Positions 41,952 to 51,242 of a stretch of DNA of 64,000 bases are shown piece after piece. The stretch is from Streptomyces avermitilis MA-4680 = NBRC 14893 (GTDB lineage: Bacteria > Actinomycetota > Actinomycetes > Streptomycetales > Streptomycetaceae). The notes under the pieces are model-generated. The model was not told where the DNA came from. It saw nothing but the letters and a program-made list of their open reading frames with translations, and ran no database searches. Position numbers and translations under genes: made by a program. Within the stretch, counting starts at the first letter, position 1. Each line of letters starts with the position of its first letter. Location: the NCBI RefSeq assembly GCF_000009765.2, contig NC_003155.5:1488001-1552000 (forward strand). Reading direction: 5' to 3'.

Positions 41952-43049
41952 ATGGAGCATGCCCTCAGTCCCTCATCCCTCGCCGAGCTGCGCCGCCCGC
42001 GGCCCTATCCCGCCGTGTCCGTGCTGACGCCGACGCATCGCCGCGAGCCCGACAACGCGCAGGACCCGGTGCGGCTGCGCAATATGCTCGCCGACGCCAA
42101 GAAGCAGCTGGAGGCCGATCCCGCGATCACCCGCGAGCGGCGCACCGATGTGTCCGCGCAGCTCGATCTGGCGCTCGCGGAGGTCGATCTCGCGCACGCC
42201 GAGGACGGTCTGGCCATCTTCGCGGCCCCCGGTGAACACCAGGTGTGGTCGCTGGCGCGTTCCGTGCCGGAGCGCGTGGTGCTGTCGGACACCTTCCTGA
42301 CCCGCAATCTCGTGGCCGCGCAGGCCGCCGAGCGGCCGTTCTGGGTGCTGTCGGTCTCCGCCGACCGGGTGACGCTGTGGAACGGCGGCGCGGGCCGTGT
42401 CGCCAAGGAACGCACCGGGGGCTTTCCCATGGCCCGGAGCCTGGAGGCCCCGAACGCCGAGCGCAAGGAGCGCGTCGGCGACCTGCCCAGCACCTTCCGC
42501 GATGAGCGCACCCGGCACTTCCTGCGCGACGCCGACATCGCGATGAGTGCCGTCCTGCGCGCACACCCTCGCCCGCTGTACGTCACCGGCGAGCAGGCGG
42601 CGCTCTCGCTGCTCGACGAGATCGGCTCGGTCACCAAGGATGCCGCCCACGTCCCGCACGGCGGCCTCGCCCACGCGGGCCCCGACGCGGTGTGGGCGGC
42701 GGTCCGGCCGCTGATCGACGCCGAGGACCGGAAGAACGTCGACACGGTGATCAGGGACCTCGAAACGGCCCGTGGCCGCAAAGATTTCGCGGCGGGCGTC
42801 GACGAGGTCTGGCAGAACGCCGGGGACGGCCGCATCCGGCTGCTGGCCGTCGAGGAGAACTACCGCGTGACGGTCCGCGACAACGGCGGCGACCATCTGG
42901 TACCGGCCGCGAGCGATGACCTCGACGCCCGGGAGGACATCGTGGACGAGATCGTCGAACAGTGCCTGGAGACGGGTGCCGAGGTGCGCTTCGTCCCCGA
43001 CGGCTCCCTCGGGGAGGCCCGGGGCATCGCCGGGGTGCTGCGCTACTGA
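41952..43049 (+). CDS. baeRF3-type release-factor-like protein
   Basis: 365 residues resembling the bacterial archaeo-eukaryotic release factor group 3: YPAVSVLTPTHRREPDNAQD, a middle region AERPFWVLSVSADRVTLWNG, and a C-terminal VEENYRVTVRDNGGDHLVPA, DDLDAREDIVDEIVEQCLET, EVRFVPDGSLGEARGIAGVL. These proteins share the RNase H-like middle and L7Ae-like end of eRF1 and are thought to work at ribosomes or with stress, untested. No ribosome site precedes ATG 41952; TATCGT lies 7 bp before it, so the gene may be leaderless. Confidence 0.8.
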   Translation: MEHALSPSSLAELRRPRPYPAVSVLTPTHRREPDNAQDPVRLRNMLADAKKQLEADPAITRERRTDVSAQLDLALAEVDLAHAEDGLAIFAAPGEHQVWSLARSVPERVVLSDTFLTRNLVAAQAAERPFWVLSVSADRVTLWNGGAGRVAKERTGGFPMARSLEAPNAERKERVGDLPSTFRDERTRHFLRDADIAMSAVLRAHPRPLYVTGEQAALSLLDEIGSVTKDAAHVPHGGLAHAGPDAVWAAVRPLIDAEDRKNVDTVIRDLETARGRKDFAAGVDEVWQNAGDGRIRLLAVEENYRVTVRDNGGDHLVPAASDDLDAREDIVDEIVEQCLETGAEVRFVPDGSLGEARGIAGVLRY

Positions 43050-43130
43050 CGGCCCGGGACCGCTGCTCCGCCGCCCCGCCCGGCGTCCTACGCTACGCCG
43101 ACAGAGGTGACGGACAAGGAGGTTCGGGAC

Positions 43131-44162
43131 GTGAGTCAGCTTCTCGGCGTTGCGGTACTGGGTGCGGGGCACATGGGGGCCGACCATATACGTCGTCTCG
43201 ACAGCGTGGTGAGCGGGGCCAGGGTCGCGGCCGTGGCAGATCCGGCGAAGGAGCGGGCCGAGGAGGCCGTGGCCGGCCTCGACGGCGTCTTGGTGCACAC
43301 CGAGGTGGCGGCCGCTCTCGACGCGCCGGGCGTCGAGGCGGTGCTGATCGCCTCACCCGGACCCGCGCACGAGGAGGCGCTGCTCGCGGCCTTCGCACGC
43401 GGGCTCCCGGTGCTCTGCGAGAAGCCGATGGTGCCGGACTCGGCGGGCGCGCTACGGATCGTGGAGGCGGAGGCACGGCTCGGGCGGCGGCTCGCCCAGG
43501 TCGGGTTCATGCGCCGGTACGACGCCGAGTACATGGGGCTCAAGTCGCTGCTGGACAGCGGAAGGCTGGGCCGCCCGCTGATGCTGCACTGCACGCACCG
43601 CAATGTGTCGTCCCCGCCCGGCTTCACCTCCGCCATGCTGATCAACAGCTCCGTGTCGCACGAGATCGACGCGGCGCGCTGGCTGCTGGGCCAGGAACTC
43701 ACCGCGGTCACCGTGCTGCGTCCGCGGCCGTCCGCGCATGCCCCGGAAGGTCTGCTGGATCCGCAGTTCGTGCTGTTCGAGACCGCCGGAGGCGCCCTGG
43801 TGGACGTGGAGATCCTCGTCAACTCCGGCTTCGGCTACCAGGTGCGCTGCGAGGCGGTCTGCGAGGCCGGGAGCGTGCGGATCGGGGACGCGCACACGAT
43901 GGTGGTGACCAGCGCGGGCGGCGCGTACCAGGAAGTGGCCCAGGACTACCTCGTACGGTTCGCGGACGCGTACGACCGCGAGGTGCGGGAGTGGGTGGAC
44001 GCCACCCGCCGGGGCCAGGTCACCGGGCCGAGCGCCTGGGACGGCTACGCGGCCTCCGTCGTCGCCGAGGCGGGGGTGCGGGCACAGGACACCGGCGACC
44101 GGATGACCGTCGAACTCGCCCCGCGTCCGGATCTGTACGGCCAGAACCCGATCAGCCGCTGA
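43131..44162 (+). CDS. Gfo/Idh/MocA family oxidoreductase (inositol dehydrogenase-like)
   Basis: 343 residues. [20 protein letters not shown] is the NAD-binding loop, [20 protein letters not shown] and [16 protein letters not shown] carry the conserved EKP lysine, and [18 protein letters not shown] holds the catalytic DxxxH-like region. The family oxidises sugar or cyclitol hydroxyls with NAD(P). GTG 43131 is preferred over GTG 43107 because AAGGAGG lies eight bases before it. Placed 81 bp after the release-factor-like gene. Exact sugar is not readable. Confidence 0.88.
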   Translation: MSQLLGVAVLGAGHMGADHIRRLDSVVSGARVAAVADPAKERAEEAVAGLDGVLVHTEVAAALDAPGVEAVLIASPGPAHEEALLAAFARGLPVLCEKPMVPDSAGALRIVEAEARLGRRLAQVGFMRRYDAEYMGLKSLLDSGRLGRPLMLHCTHRNVSSPPGFTSAMLINSSVSHEIDAARWLLGQELTAVTVLRPRPSAHAPEGLLDPQFVLFETAGGALVDVEILVNSGFGYQVRCEAVCEAGSVRIGDAHTMVVTSAGGAYQEVAQDYLVRFADAYDREVREWVDATRRGQVTGPSAWDGYAASVVAEAGVRAQDTGDRMTVELAPRPDLYGQNPISR

Positions 44163-44452
44163 CGCTCAAGCCGTCGCACGCCTGACCATCGAACACACGC
44201 GTGAGCAACGGGGCGGCACACCTCGGCGACCCCTCAAGTCACGTACGTCACCTACGACTTGACCCCTACGAACCCCTGCGCCACTGATCCGGCATTGATC
44301 CCATGAACCCACCACGGGAGGACGTAGGCATATGCCAGAAGCACCACCGTATCGTGTGTTGCCGAATCCCTTACAGGGCGTCGCAGGCTGTGCAAGAGTC
44401 GTAACGGTCCTTCCGCCAGCCTTGGTCGTACCGTCCCCCCTCGGAGCGCGTC
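44163..44452. other. promoter region before PAS-PP2C gene
   Basis: A TCAAGTC (44234-44240) and GACTTGA (44256-44262) inverted repeat stands in this spacer and may be an operator or weak terminator. A short frame at 44332 after GGGAGG is open into the phosphatase gene but has no credible composition. Confidence 0.4.
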
Positions 44453-45922
44453 ATGCCGTCCCATCTCTCTGCGGATCGCCCCGCCGCCCAGCCGCCCCCG
44501 CGCGGCACGGTCGACGCGCTCATCTCGCAGACGCGGCGACTGCGCGGCGACGTGGACGCCGTACGACGTGACGCGCCCGCGGACGGCACGGACCCGCAAG
44601 GCCGCTGGCAGCGCGCACTGTGCGATCTGGCGGTACATCAACTCAACGATCTGGACGCGCACTTGGCGCAGTTGCGGGACGGACCACAGCCCGCGCCGGC
44701 CGCCCCCTCCACCGCCGGCCCCGCCGAGCGAGCCGTGCCCACCGCCCCCCGGAGCGGCTCCCTGCTCAGCCGCGTCGGCTCCGCCGAGTGGAACCTGCTG
44801 ACGGACGAGGCGACATGGTCCGGCGAGCTGTATCAGATCCTCGGCCGTGATCCGGCCGCTCCCCCGCTCACCCTCGACGAACTGCCGTCCTTCGTGCACG
44901 ACGAGGACCGGCCGAGGCTGACGGCGATGGTCACCGACTGCCTGATCGACGCGAAGCCGATAGACGGGGAGTTCCGCATCGTGCGCCCCGACGGCGGCGT
45001 GCGCACCGTGCACATGATGGGCGAGCCCGTCCTCGACGCCCACGGCAGCACCGCCTCGATGTGGGCCGTGCTGCGGGACGTCAGCGAACTGCACCGCAGC
45101 CAGCGGACGGTGAGCGAGACCCATGACTCGCTGCAACACCAACGGCACCTCGCGCAGACCGAGCACCGGCTCGCCGTCGAGCTACAGGAGTCCGTACTGC
45201 CGCCATGGCGCGCCTCCCTGCGGCTCCCGCACCAGGGCCCCGAAACGCTGGACCTGGCCGCCCACTATCTCCCCTCGTCGTCGAGCGCGCTGATCGGCGG
45301 CAACTGGTACGACGCGCTCGAACTGCCCGACACCCAGATGCTGTTGAGCGTCGGCGACCTCACCGGGCACGGGGTCGCCGTGACCTCGGGCATGGCGATG
45401 CTGCTCGGCACCCTGCGCGGCCTGGCCATGGCGGGTACCCAGCCGGGTCAGCTCATGCAATGGCTCAACGGACTGCTCGACGCCTCCGTCCAGCCCGCCC
45501 TGGGCAGCGCCGTCTGCTGCCGCTATCAACCCGAGACGCGCGTACTCACCTGGGCACAGGCAGGCCACCCCGCCCCGCTGCTGTTCCGCAACGGGACGGG
45601 GCGCCTGCTGGCAGCACCGGACGGCGTGCTGCTCGGAGCGACCTCGGGTGCCGCCTACGGGCAGGCCGAGGAGACCCTCCAAGCGGGCGACCTGCTGCTC
45701 CTGCACACCGACGGGCTGGTCCCGCGGCGATGGGCGGACCCCCGCTCGAGCGAAGCCGAGAGTGGGGGAGGAACGGCGGCCGTCCAAAGGCTGCTCGACC
45801 TGGCCCCGCGCTTCGACGGGGTCCGCACGGCCCAGCACTGCGTACGGACGGTGGTGGAAGAGTTCGGCGAGACGGAGCGCGAGGACGACGCCTGCGTGCT
45901 CGTCGCCAGGGTCGTCTCCTGA
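44453..45922 (+). CDS. PAS domain PP2C/SpoIIE-type protein phosphatase
   Basis: 489 residues. An N-terminal helical region with coiled-coil character (LISQTRRLRGDVDAVRRDA), a PAS fold at about 110-220 (GSAEWNLLTDEATWSGELYQ, EFRIVRPDGGVRTVHMMGEP), then the phosphatase: LQESVLPP, IGGNWYDALEL with metal ligand D287, SVGDLTGHGVAVTSGMAMLL with D302, and DDACVLVARV near the end. Such enzymes dephosphorylate anti-anti-sigma proteins after PAS sensing. ATG 44453 has GGAG. A GC-rich palindromic repeat (45738-45769) inserts PRSSEAESGGGT in frame between core strands, so the loop is longer than usual. Confidence 0.9.
   Translation: MPSHLSADRPAAQPPPRGTVDALISQTRRLRGDVDAVRRDAPADGTDPQGRWQRALCDLAVHQLNDLDAHLAQLRDGPQPAPAAPSTAGPAERAVPTAPRSGSLLSRVGSAEWNLLTDEATWSGELYQILGRDPAAPPLTLDELPSFVHDEDRPRLTAMVTDCLIDAKPIDGEFRIVRPDGGVRTVHMMGEPVLDAHGSTASMWAVLRDVSELHRSQRTVSETHDSLQHQRHLAQTEHRLAVELQESVLPPWRASLRLPHQGPETLDLAAHYLPSSSSALIGGNWYDALELPDTQMLLSVGDLTGHGVAVTSGMAMLLGTLRGLAMAGTQPGQLMQWLNGLLDASVQPALGSAVCCRYQPETRVLTWAQAGHPAPLLFRNGTGRLLAAPDGVLLGATSGAAYGQAEETLQAGDLLLLHTDGLVPRRWADPRSSEAESGGGTAAVQRLLDLAPRFDGVRTAQHCVRTVVEEFGETEREDDACVLVARVVS
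45738..45769. repeat. CTCGAG-containing interspersed palindrome inside PP2C gene
   Basis: ACCCCCGCTCGAGCGAAGCC followed by GAGAGTGGGGGAG folds as a stem with GGGGG/CCCCC arms and matches the unit at 7463-7497 in reverse orientation. It keeps the reading frame. Confidence 0.7.
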
Positions 45923-46043
45923 CGGACCCGGAAACCCTGCCGGTCAGAGGCACATCGCTACGCCTCGAACCCGGCGACCACCCCTGATGGACCGCGACGG
46001 TGGACGGTGTGGACGGTGACGGTGGACGTCGACGGCGGGCCCC

Positions 46044-47540
46044 TCACGCCCGTGCGCTGCCGCCCCTGAACTTCGACGAGTTCTTGGGGAGGGAGAGTTT
46101 GATCTCCTCACGCAGATCCTGGATCTTCGGGTAGCTGGAGTACTCCGCGGTGAGCCGGTACATCTCGCGCAGCCGGTCCCAGGTGCGCTGGGAGGAGTTC
46201 GACCCCATCGACGTCAGGGCCAGCCGTGCGTACCGGTCCGCCTGTTCCGGATCGTCGGCGATGAAGCAGGCGGACGCGAGGGAGATGTGGTCGAAGATCT
46301 TCGACCGGTCCCGGCCCGACTCCCTCAGGTGCAGCGCCTCCTTGGCGTGGCGCTGCGCCATGATCGCCGCTCCCGGCTCGTGCTCGGCGAGGGTGCGATA
46401 GGCCAGGGCCTGCATCCCGTGCAGATCCGCCTCGTCGAACATCTGCATCCAGCTCGGCGGCGGCACGTCGCCCCGGTCGGAGACGAACAGGTCCTCCGCC
46501 TCGCCGAGGGTGCGCCGCATGGCCTGCCCCTTGCCCATGGCCGCCTGTGCCCAGGCCTCGATGGTGTAGAGCATGGCCTGGGTGCGGGGCAGTACCTCGT
46601 CACCCGAGCCGGACTTGGCGAGCTTCATCAGGTCGAGTGCCTCACCGGGCCGGCCGAGGTGCACCATCTGACGGGCGGCACGGGAGAGCGCCTCCCCGGC
46701 ACGGGGCCGGTCGCCTCCCTCACGGGCCGCGTGGGCGGCGATGACGAAGTACTTCTGGGCCGTGGGCTCCAGGCCGACGTCGTGCGACATCCAACCCGCG
46801 AGAACGGCCAGGTTGGCGGCGACGCCCCACAGGCGCCGCTGAAGATGGTCCGGGTGCCGGTAGGAGAGCATGCCTCCCACTTCGTTGAGCTGTCCCACCA
46901 CAGCCTTGCGCTGCAGCCCGCCACCGCGGGCCGCGTCCCAGGCCCGGAACACCTCGACCGAACGCTCCAGTTCCTCGATCTCCTGCGACCCGATGGGGGC
47001 AGCCTCGTAGCGGTCGAACCCAGCAGGGTCGGCGTGCAGGGGATCGTCGAGTTCGGGAGCGTCCGCCGCGAGGGTCGGATCGGTGTGCAACCAGTCGTGC
47101 ATGGCGCTGCTGAGTGCGGATCCTGTGGTGAGCGCGACGCCCGCGCCCACCAAGCCGCGTCGGTTGAGCATGAGGTCCATTCCCGTGAATTCGGTGAGGA
47201 CCGCAGCCGTACGGTCGGGCGCCCACGGCATCCCGTCGGGATGTTCCACACTCCCGTCGCTCTGCCGTCTCCCCATACGCCCGTGCCGGGCCAGACCGAG
47301 GTCCTCGATGGTCACGACACGGCCGAGACGCTCGGTGAACAGGGCCGCCAGCACTCGCGGCACCGGATCGCGCGGAATCTCTCCCGTGTCGATCCACCGC
47401 CGCACCCGAGAGGTGTCGGTCGCCAGCTGGGGGTGGCCCATGGCCGCCGCCTGCCGGTTGACCAGCCTCGCGAGTTCGCCCTTGGACCAGCCGGCCAGGC
47501 CGAACAGGTCCGAGAGACGAGTGTTGGGTTGTCCGCTCAC
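46044..47540 (-). CDS. nsdB: NsdB/NsdA-family DNA-binding TPR regulator
   Basis: 498 residues starting MSGQPNTRLSDLFGLAGWSK with GELARLVNRQ and ATDTSRVRRWIDTGEIPRD, an XRE-like/NsdA N-terminal HTH, followed by a twin-Arg/Gly-rich bridge (LNRRGLVGAGVALTTGSALS) and a tetratricopeptide-rich C-terminus (VAANLAVLAGWMSHDVGLEP, ALSRAARQMVHLGRPGEALD, ISLASACFIADDPEQADRYA). NsdA and NsdB repress antibiotic production and sporulation in S. coelicolor. NsdB is preferred because the neighbours (Gfo/Idh, PP2C, long chaplin) fit that locus as remembered. Start ATG 47540 opposes a divergent phosphotransferase gene. Confidence 0.85.
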   Translation of the reverse strand: MSGQPNTRLSDLFGLAGWSKGELARLVNRQAAAMGHPQLATDTSRVRRWIDTGEIPRDPVPRVLAALFTERLGRVVTIEDLGLARHGRMGRRQSDGSVEHPDGMPWAPDRTAAVLTEFTGMDLMLNRRGLVGAGVALTTGSALSSAMHDWLHTDPTLAADAPELDDPLHADPAGFDRYEAAPIGSQEIEELERSVEVFRAWDAARGGGLQRKAVVGQLNEVGGMLSYRHPDHLQRRLWGVAANLAVLAGWMSHDVGLEPTAQKYFVIAAHAAREGGDRPRAGEALSRAARQMVHLGRPGEALDLMKLAKSGSGDEVLPRTQAMLYTIEAWAQAAMGKGQAMRRTLGEAEDLFVSDRGDVPPPSWMQMFDEADLHGMQALAYRTLAEHEPGAAIMAQRHAKEALHLRESGRDRSKIFDHISLASACFIADDPEQADRYARLALTSMGSNSSQRTWDRLREMYRLTAEYSSYPKIQDLREEIKLSLPKNSSKFRGGSARA

Positions 47541-47567
47541 GTCAAGCCCCCAGGTTCTCGGCTGAGT

Positions 47568-47641
47568 TGACAGTAACCCTCTGTCAGATGCTGGGCGACT
47601 ATTCGCCAGGGTTCGCCAGGGTGCGCCAGATGGTGTGCCAG
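47568..47641. promoter_or_regulatory. nsdB divergent promoter: inverted repeat plus 10-bp iterated repeats
   Basis: TGACAG (47568-47573) faces CTGTCA (47581-47586). From 47601 on ATTCGCCAGG, GTTCGCCAGG, GTGCGCCAGA and TGGTGTGCCA follow at exact 10-bp steps, so one face of the helix shows CGCCAG four times. The spacer lies between nsdB and the TTA-containing phosphotransferase gene. Confidence 0.55.
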
Positions 47642-47773
47642 TGGACCTCAGGTGTCAGGTAGGAACGCGCCACCCCGACCCGGTGGCCGCCGGGACACTC
47701 CCCAGGGTGACTCACGGCAACCGGGGCGGGCAGCGCGGCAACTTGCAGGCACACGAAGGGATCTGTCTCGCCC

Positions 47774-48916
47774 ATGTACACAGCATCGTCCTCCGTGTCC
47801 GCACCGCCCCGGTCGCTCCACCCCCGCCAGCCGGGCAGCAGCGGCCCCTACCTCGACCCCGCGCGACCCGCGGCGCCCCTGCTCGGTGCCGGTCGGTCGC
47901 GGCGCGTTCCGGGGCTCGGCACCCAACCGCTCAGCGGGAGAATCGACTTGTCCGGCCCCCAGGGCGCCCAGCTGCGCACGGCGATCGCGTCGGTGCACCG
48001 GATCTGTCCGGAGTTCACTCCGGTGCAGGTACTGCGCCGCAGCGGGCGCTCCGTACTCCTCGTCGGCACGACGGGGCGCAGCACGGCCGTCGCCAAGTGT
48101 TTACTTGACCACTCCCCCATCTGGGCGGAGCGGATCCGGCACGAAATAGCTGCATACCGCTCGTTCGTCCGGCACCGCCCGCCCGTGCGGGTGCCCCGGC
48201 TGATCGCGGCGGACCCGGACAACTGCACGCTGGTGATCGAGCGGATGCCGGGCCGGGTGGCCGCGCTCCAGCGGCATCCGGCGGAGGCCCCGCCCCGCGC
48301 CGACATCCGGGCGGCCCTGGGCGCGCTCTGCCGGGTGAACGCGTGGCGGCCGCCGGCGGGGACGTTCGACGCCCCGCTGAACTACGCGGAGCGGATCTCC
48401 CGCTTCCATGAGCTGGGTCTTCTCACGGACCGGGACATGGGGGATCTGCAGAAGCTGATGCACGGCATCGCCCACTCGGCGGGCCGGCAGGGCATGGGCC
48501 AGTTCTGCCACGGTGACGCTCTCCTGTCGAACATCCTCCTCTCACCGGCCGGTCCAGTGCTGGTGGACTGGGAGCACGCGGGCTGGTATCTGCCGGGGTA
48601 CGACCTGGCGACGCTGTGGGCGGTCCTCGGTGACGCCCCGGTGGCGCGGCGCCAGATCAGTCAGCTCGCACAGTCCGCGGGGCCCGCGGCACGCGACGCC
48701 TTCCTGGTGAACCTGATGCTCGTACTGACCCGAGAGATCCGTACCTACGAGACGGCCGTGCAGCGTTCGATGCACGACGTGACCCCGGCGGCACCGGGCC
48801 AGGCCCACCCGGCTGCTGCGCCGTCCGGCGAGGAACAGCGGCTGCTGCTGCGGCGGCTGCACGACGACTGTCAGATGGCCCGGCGGGCCGTTCGAGCGGC
48901 AGTCGGCACTCGCTGA
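47774..48916 (+). CDS. APH-family phosphotransferase with a TTA (bldA) codon
   Basis: 380 residues. A Pro/Ser-rich N-terminal 55 residues without homology is followed by the kinase-like core: [54 protein letters not shown] (catalytic loop) and [20 protein letters not shown]. Codon 110 (48101-48103) is TTA, the rare leucine codon read by the developmental tRNA of bldA, so translation should be timed to aerial growth. It diverges from nsdB. Substrate unknown; antibiotic resistance is not implied. ATG 47774 is the first in frame but its ribosome site is poor. Confidence 0.85.
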   Translation: MYTASSSVSAPPRSLHPRQPGSSGPYLDPARPAAPLLGAGRSRRVPGLGTQPLSGRIDLSGPQGAQLRTAIASVHRICPEFTPVQVLRRSGRSVLLVGTTGRSTAVAKCLLDHSPIWAERIRHEIAAYRSFVRHRPPVRVPRLIAADPDNCTLVIERMPGRVAALQRHPAEAPPRADIRAALGALCRVNAWRPPAGTFDAPLNYAERISRFHELGLLTDRDMGDLQKLMHGIAHSAGRQGMGQFCHGDALLSNILLSPAGPVLVDWEHAGWYLPGYDLATLWAVLGDAPVARRQISQLAQSAGPAARDAFLVNLMLVLTREIRTYETAVQRSMHDVTPAAPGQAHPAAAPSGEEQRLLLRRLHDDCQMARRAVRAAVGTR

Positions 48917-49200
48917 CGGGGATGACGGCCCGCGGTGCCCCTTGGGAAAAAGCGGCGCACCCCGGCAGACCTTCGTCGTGTCCGGGGTCGGACGCAATGT
49001 CCGCCGGACGAGTTATTGGTCCACTCCACTGACGCCCCGCAGGCCGGGTCACCACCGCCTCGAAACTCGCTCGCGCCTCGGCTGACATGGGAAATCGCCT
49101 TCCCCTGTAGATGATTGACGGATCGTCGGTGAGCCGGTACCACTGACGCACGTTCGGCCCCCGCACGCCCCACCGCGCTCGATCTGCCCAGGAGGCTGCA
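48917..49200. other. spacer before amidase gene
   Basis: Plausible promoter region; AT-rich patches at 49005-49025 and 49105-49125. No gene or RNA seen. Confidence 0.35.
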
Positions 49201-51180
49201 TTGCGAGGATCCGCCACCGACCCCCGGTCCACCGTCGGTCACAGACGCGCGCGCGGAGCGGCGGGTGCCGTCGCCTCGGCGGCGCTGCTGCTGCCGCTGC
49301 TCGGCGCGGCTCCGTCCCCGGGCGCCGCCCCGGACTCCTCCGCCGAGCTCCAGCGGGCGTTCGCCACGGCGTCCGCCGACCACCAGGTACCGCAGAGCGT
49401 GCTGCTCGGTGTCTCCTACCTCCAGTCCCGCTGGGACACGCACGCCGGCGCGCCGAGCGTCTCGGGCGGCTACGGCCCGATGCATCTCACGGACGCCCGC
49501 AGCGCGATCGCCGGGGCCCCGCACCACAGCGCGGGCACGGAGGACGCCCGCGGTGACGAGGCGCGTACGGCCCTGCTGCCCACCACCGAGGTGCCGGAGA
49601 ACTCCCAGCTCCCCGCCCGCCTCAAGACGTTGCCGAAGGCAGCCGAGCTGACCGGGATCCCGGCCGAGCGGCTGCGTACGGACGCCGCCGCCAACATCGA
49701 GGGGGGTGCCGCCCTGCTCGCCGCCGCGCAGAAGAAGCTCGGCGAGCCCCTCAGCGGTGACGCGGCCGACTGGTACGGGGCGGTGGCCGTGTTCTCGGGC
49801 GCGGACGACACCGCCACGGCGGCCGCGTACGCCCGTGATGTGTACGACGTGATCCGCGAGGGTGCGCGGCGCACCACGGACGCCGGTCAGAGCGTGACGC
49901 TGGCCGCCGAGCCCGGGTCGGCTCCCGACACCGCGCAGCTCGGGCGCGCCGGGCTGCGTTCCGTCTCCGCCGATGGCACGGAATGCCCCAAGTCCCTGGC
50001 CTGCGAGTGGATTCCGGCACCGTACGAAGAGTTCGGCGACAACGACTACGGCAATCACGACCTGGGCGACCGGCCGGCCTCGCAGAGCATCAGGTACCTC
50101 GTCATCCACGACACGGAAGGCCGCTGGGACGGTGTCATCAACCTCGTCCAGGACCCCACCTATGTGTCGTGGAACTACACGCTGCGCTCCACGGACGGGC
50201 ACGTCGCCCAGCATGTGAAGGCGAAGGACGTGGCCTGGCACGCGGGCAACTGGTACATCAACGCCAAGTCGATCGGTCTGGAGCACGAGGGCTTCCTCGC
50301 CTCGCCGGACGCCTGGTACACGGAGGCGATGTACCGGTCGTCGGCGCGGCTGGTGAAGTACCTGGCCAGGAAGTACGGCATTCCGCTGGACCGGCAGCAC
50401 GTCCTCGGTCACGACAACGTGCCGGGCCCGACCACCGCGACGATTCCGGGCATGCACACGGACCCTGGCCCGTACTGGGACTGGCGGCACTACTTCCGGC
50501 TGCTCGGCAGGCCCTTCCACGCCACGGCGGGCCGGGGCGGCGGGCTGGTGACGGTCCTGCCGGACTTCACCGCCAACCAGCCGGTCTACACCGGCTGCGT
50601 CACCGCGGGCCTGCCCTGCGCGTCCCACGGCTCCAGCGAGGTACGTCTGTACAGCGGCCCCGACGAGACCGCGCCCCTGATCAAGGACATCGGTCTGCGG
50701 CCCAAGGGCGACGATTCGACGATCGATGTGAACGACGTGGGTTCGCGGGTCTCCACCGGGCAGCGGTACGCGGTCGCCGACCGTGCGGGGGACTGGACGG
50801 CGATCTGGTACCTGGGCCAGAAGGCCTGGTTCAAGAACCCGAAGAAGCAGCCGACGGCGGTGAACGCGTCGGGGCTCGTGGTCACGCCAAGGGCGGGACT
50901 CACGGACATCCCCGTGTACGGCCGCGCCTACCCGGAGAAGGAGGCCTATCCGGCCGGTGTGCCCGCGCAGTCGGTCTCACCGCTGCCGTACAAACTGCTC
51001 GAGGGCCAGAAGTACGCGATCGGGGACGAGGTGCCGGGCGAGTACTACTACGCGGTCACCTTCGACACGCCCTCGCACAAGGTCGTGACCGGCACGGACC
51101 GCTACTACGAGATCCAGTTCGGCCACCGGGTGGCGTTCGTGCGGGCGGCCGATGTGCAGGTCGTTTCGTCGAGGTCGTAG
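49201..51180 (+). CDS. secreted N-acetylmuramoyl-L-alanine amidase
   Basis: 659 residues. A signal peptide (GAVASAALLLPLLGAAPSPG) and a lysozyme-like/helical N-terminal region (residues 45-220) precede an Amidase_2 domain: YLVIHDTEGRWDGVI (His303 zinc ligand), AWHAGNWYINAKSIGLEHEG and the C-terminal VLGHDNVPGP, GMHTDPGPYWDW (His and Asp). The last 200 residues look like SH3/beta modules (EVRLYSGPDETAPL, GYYYAVTF-like). It cuts the bond between muramic acid and the stem peptide in the wall. TTG 49201 follows AGGAGG at 5 bases, a rare but well supported start. Confidence 0.9.
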   Translation: MRGSATDPRSTVGHRRARGAAGAVASAALLLPLLGAAPSPGAAPDSSAELQRAFATASADHQVPQSVLLGVSYLQSRWDTHAGAPSVSGGYGPMHLTDARSAIAGAPHHSAGTEDARGDEARTALLPTTEVPENSQLPARLKTLPKAAELTGIPAERLRTDAAANIEGGAALLAAAQKKLGEPLSGDAADWYGAVAVFSGADDTATAAAYARDVYDVIREGARRTTDAGQSVTLAAEPGSAPDTAQLGRAGLRSVSADGTECPKSLACEWIPAPYEEFGDNDYGNHDLGDRPASQSIRYLVIHDTEGRWDGVINLVQDPTYVSWNYTLRSTDGHVAQHVKAKDVAWHAGNWYINAKSIGLEHEGFLASPDAWYTEAMYRSSARLVKYLARKYGIPLDRQHVLGHDNVPGPTTATIPGMHTDPGPYWDWRHYFRLLGRPFHATAGRGGGLVTVLPDFTANQPVYTGCVTAGLPCASHGSSEVRLYSGPDETAPLIKDIGLRPKGDDSTIDVNDVGSRVSTGQRYAVADRAGDWTAIWYLGQKAWFKNPKKQPTAVNASGLVVTPRAGLTDIPVYGRAYPEKEAYPAGVPAQSVSPLPYKLLEGQKYAIGDEVPGEYYYAVTFDTPSHKVVTGTDRYYEIQFGHRVAFVRAADVQVVSSRS

Positions 51181-51190
51181 GAGGGACTCG

Positions 51191-51222
51191 GGTGCCGGGG
51201 CCGCCCTGCGGGCCCCGGCACC
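51191..51222. terminator. bidirectional terminator between amidase and small gene
   Basis: GGTGCCGGGGCC and GGCCCCGGCACC form a perfect 12-bp stem over an 8-nt loop between two converging stops. Confidence 0.75.
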
Positions 51223-51242
51223 CGCGCGTGTGCTGAGCCTGC

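Noticed and set aside
44332..44571. A small open frame with GGGAGG upstream
   Set aside because: It runs out of frame into the PAS-PP2C gene, its start is in a region with an inverted repeat and composition is not typical of a real gene.
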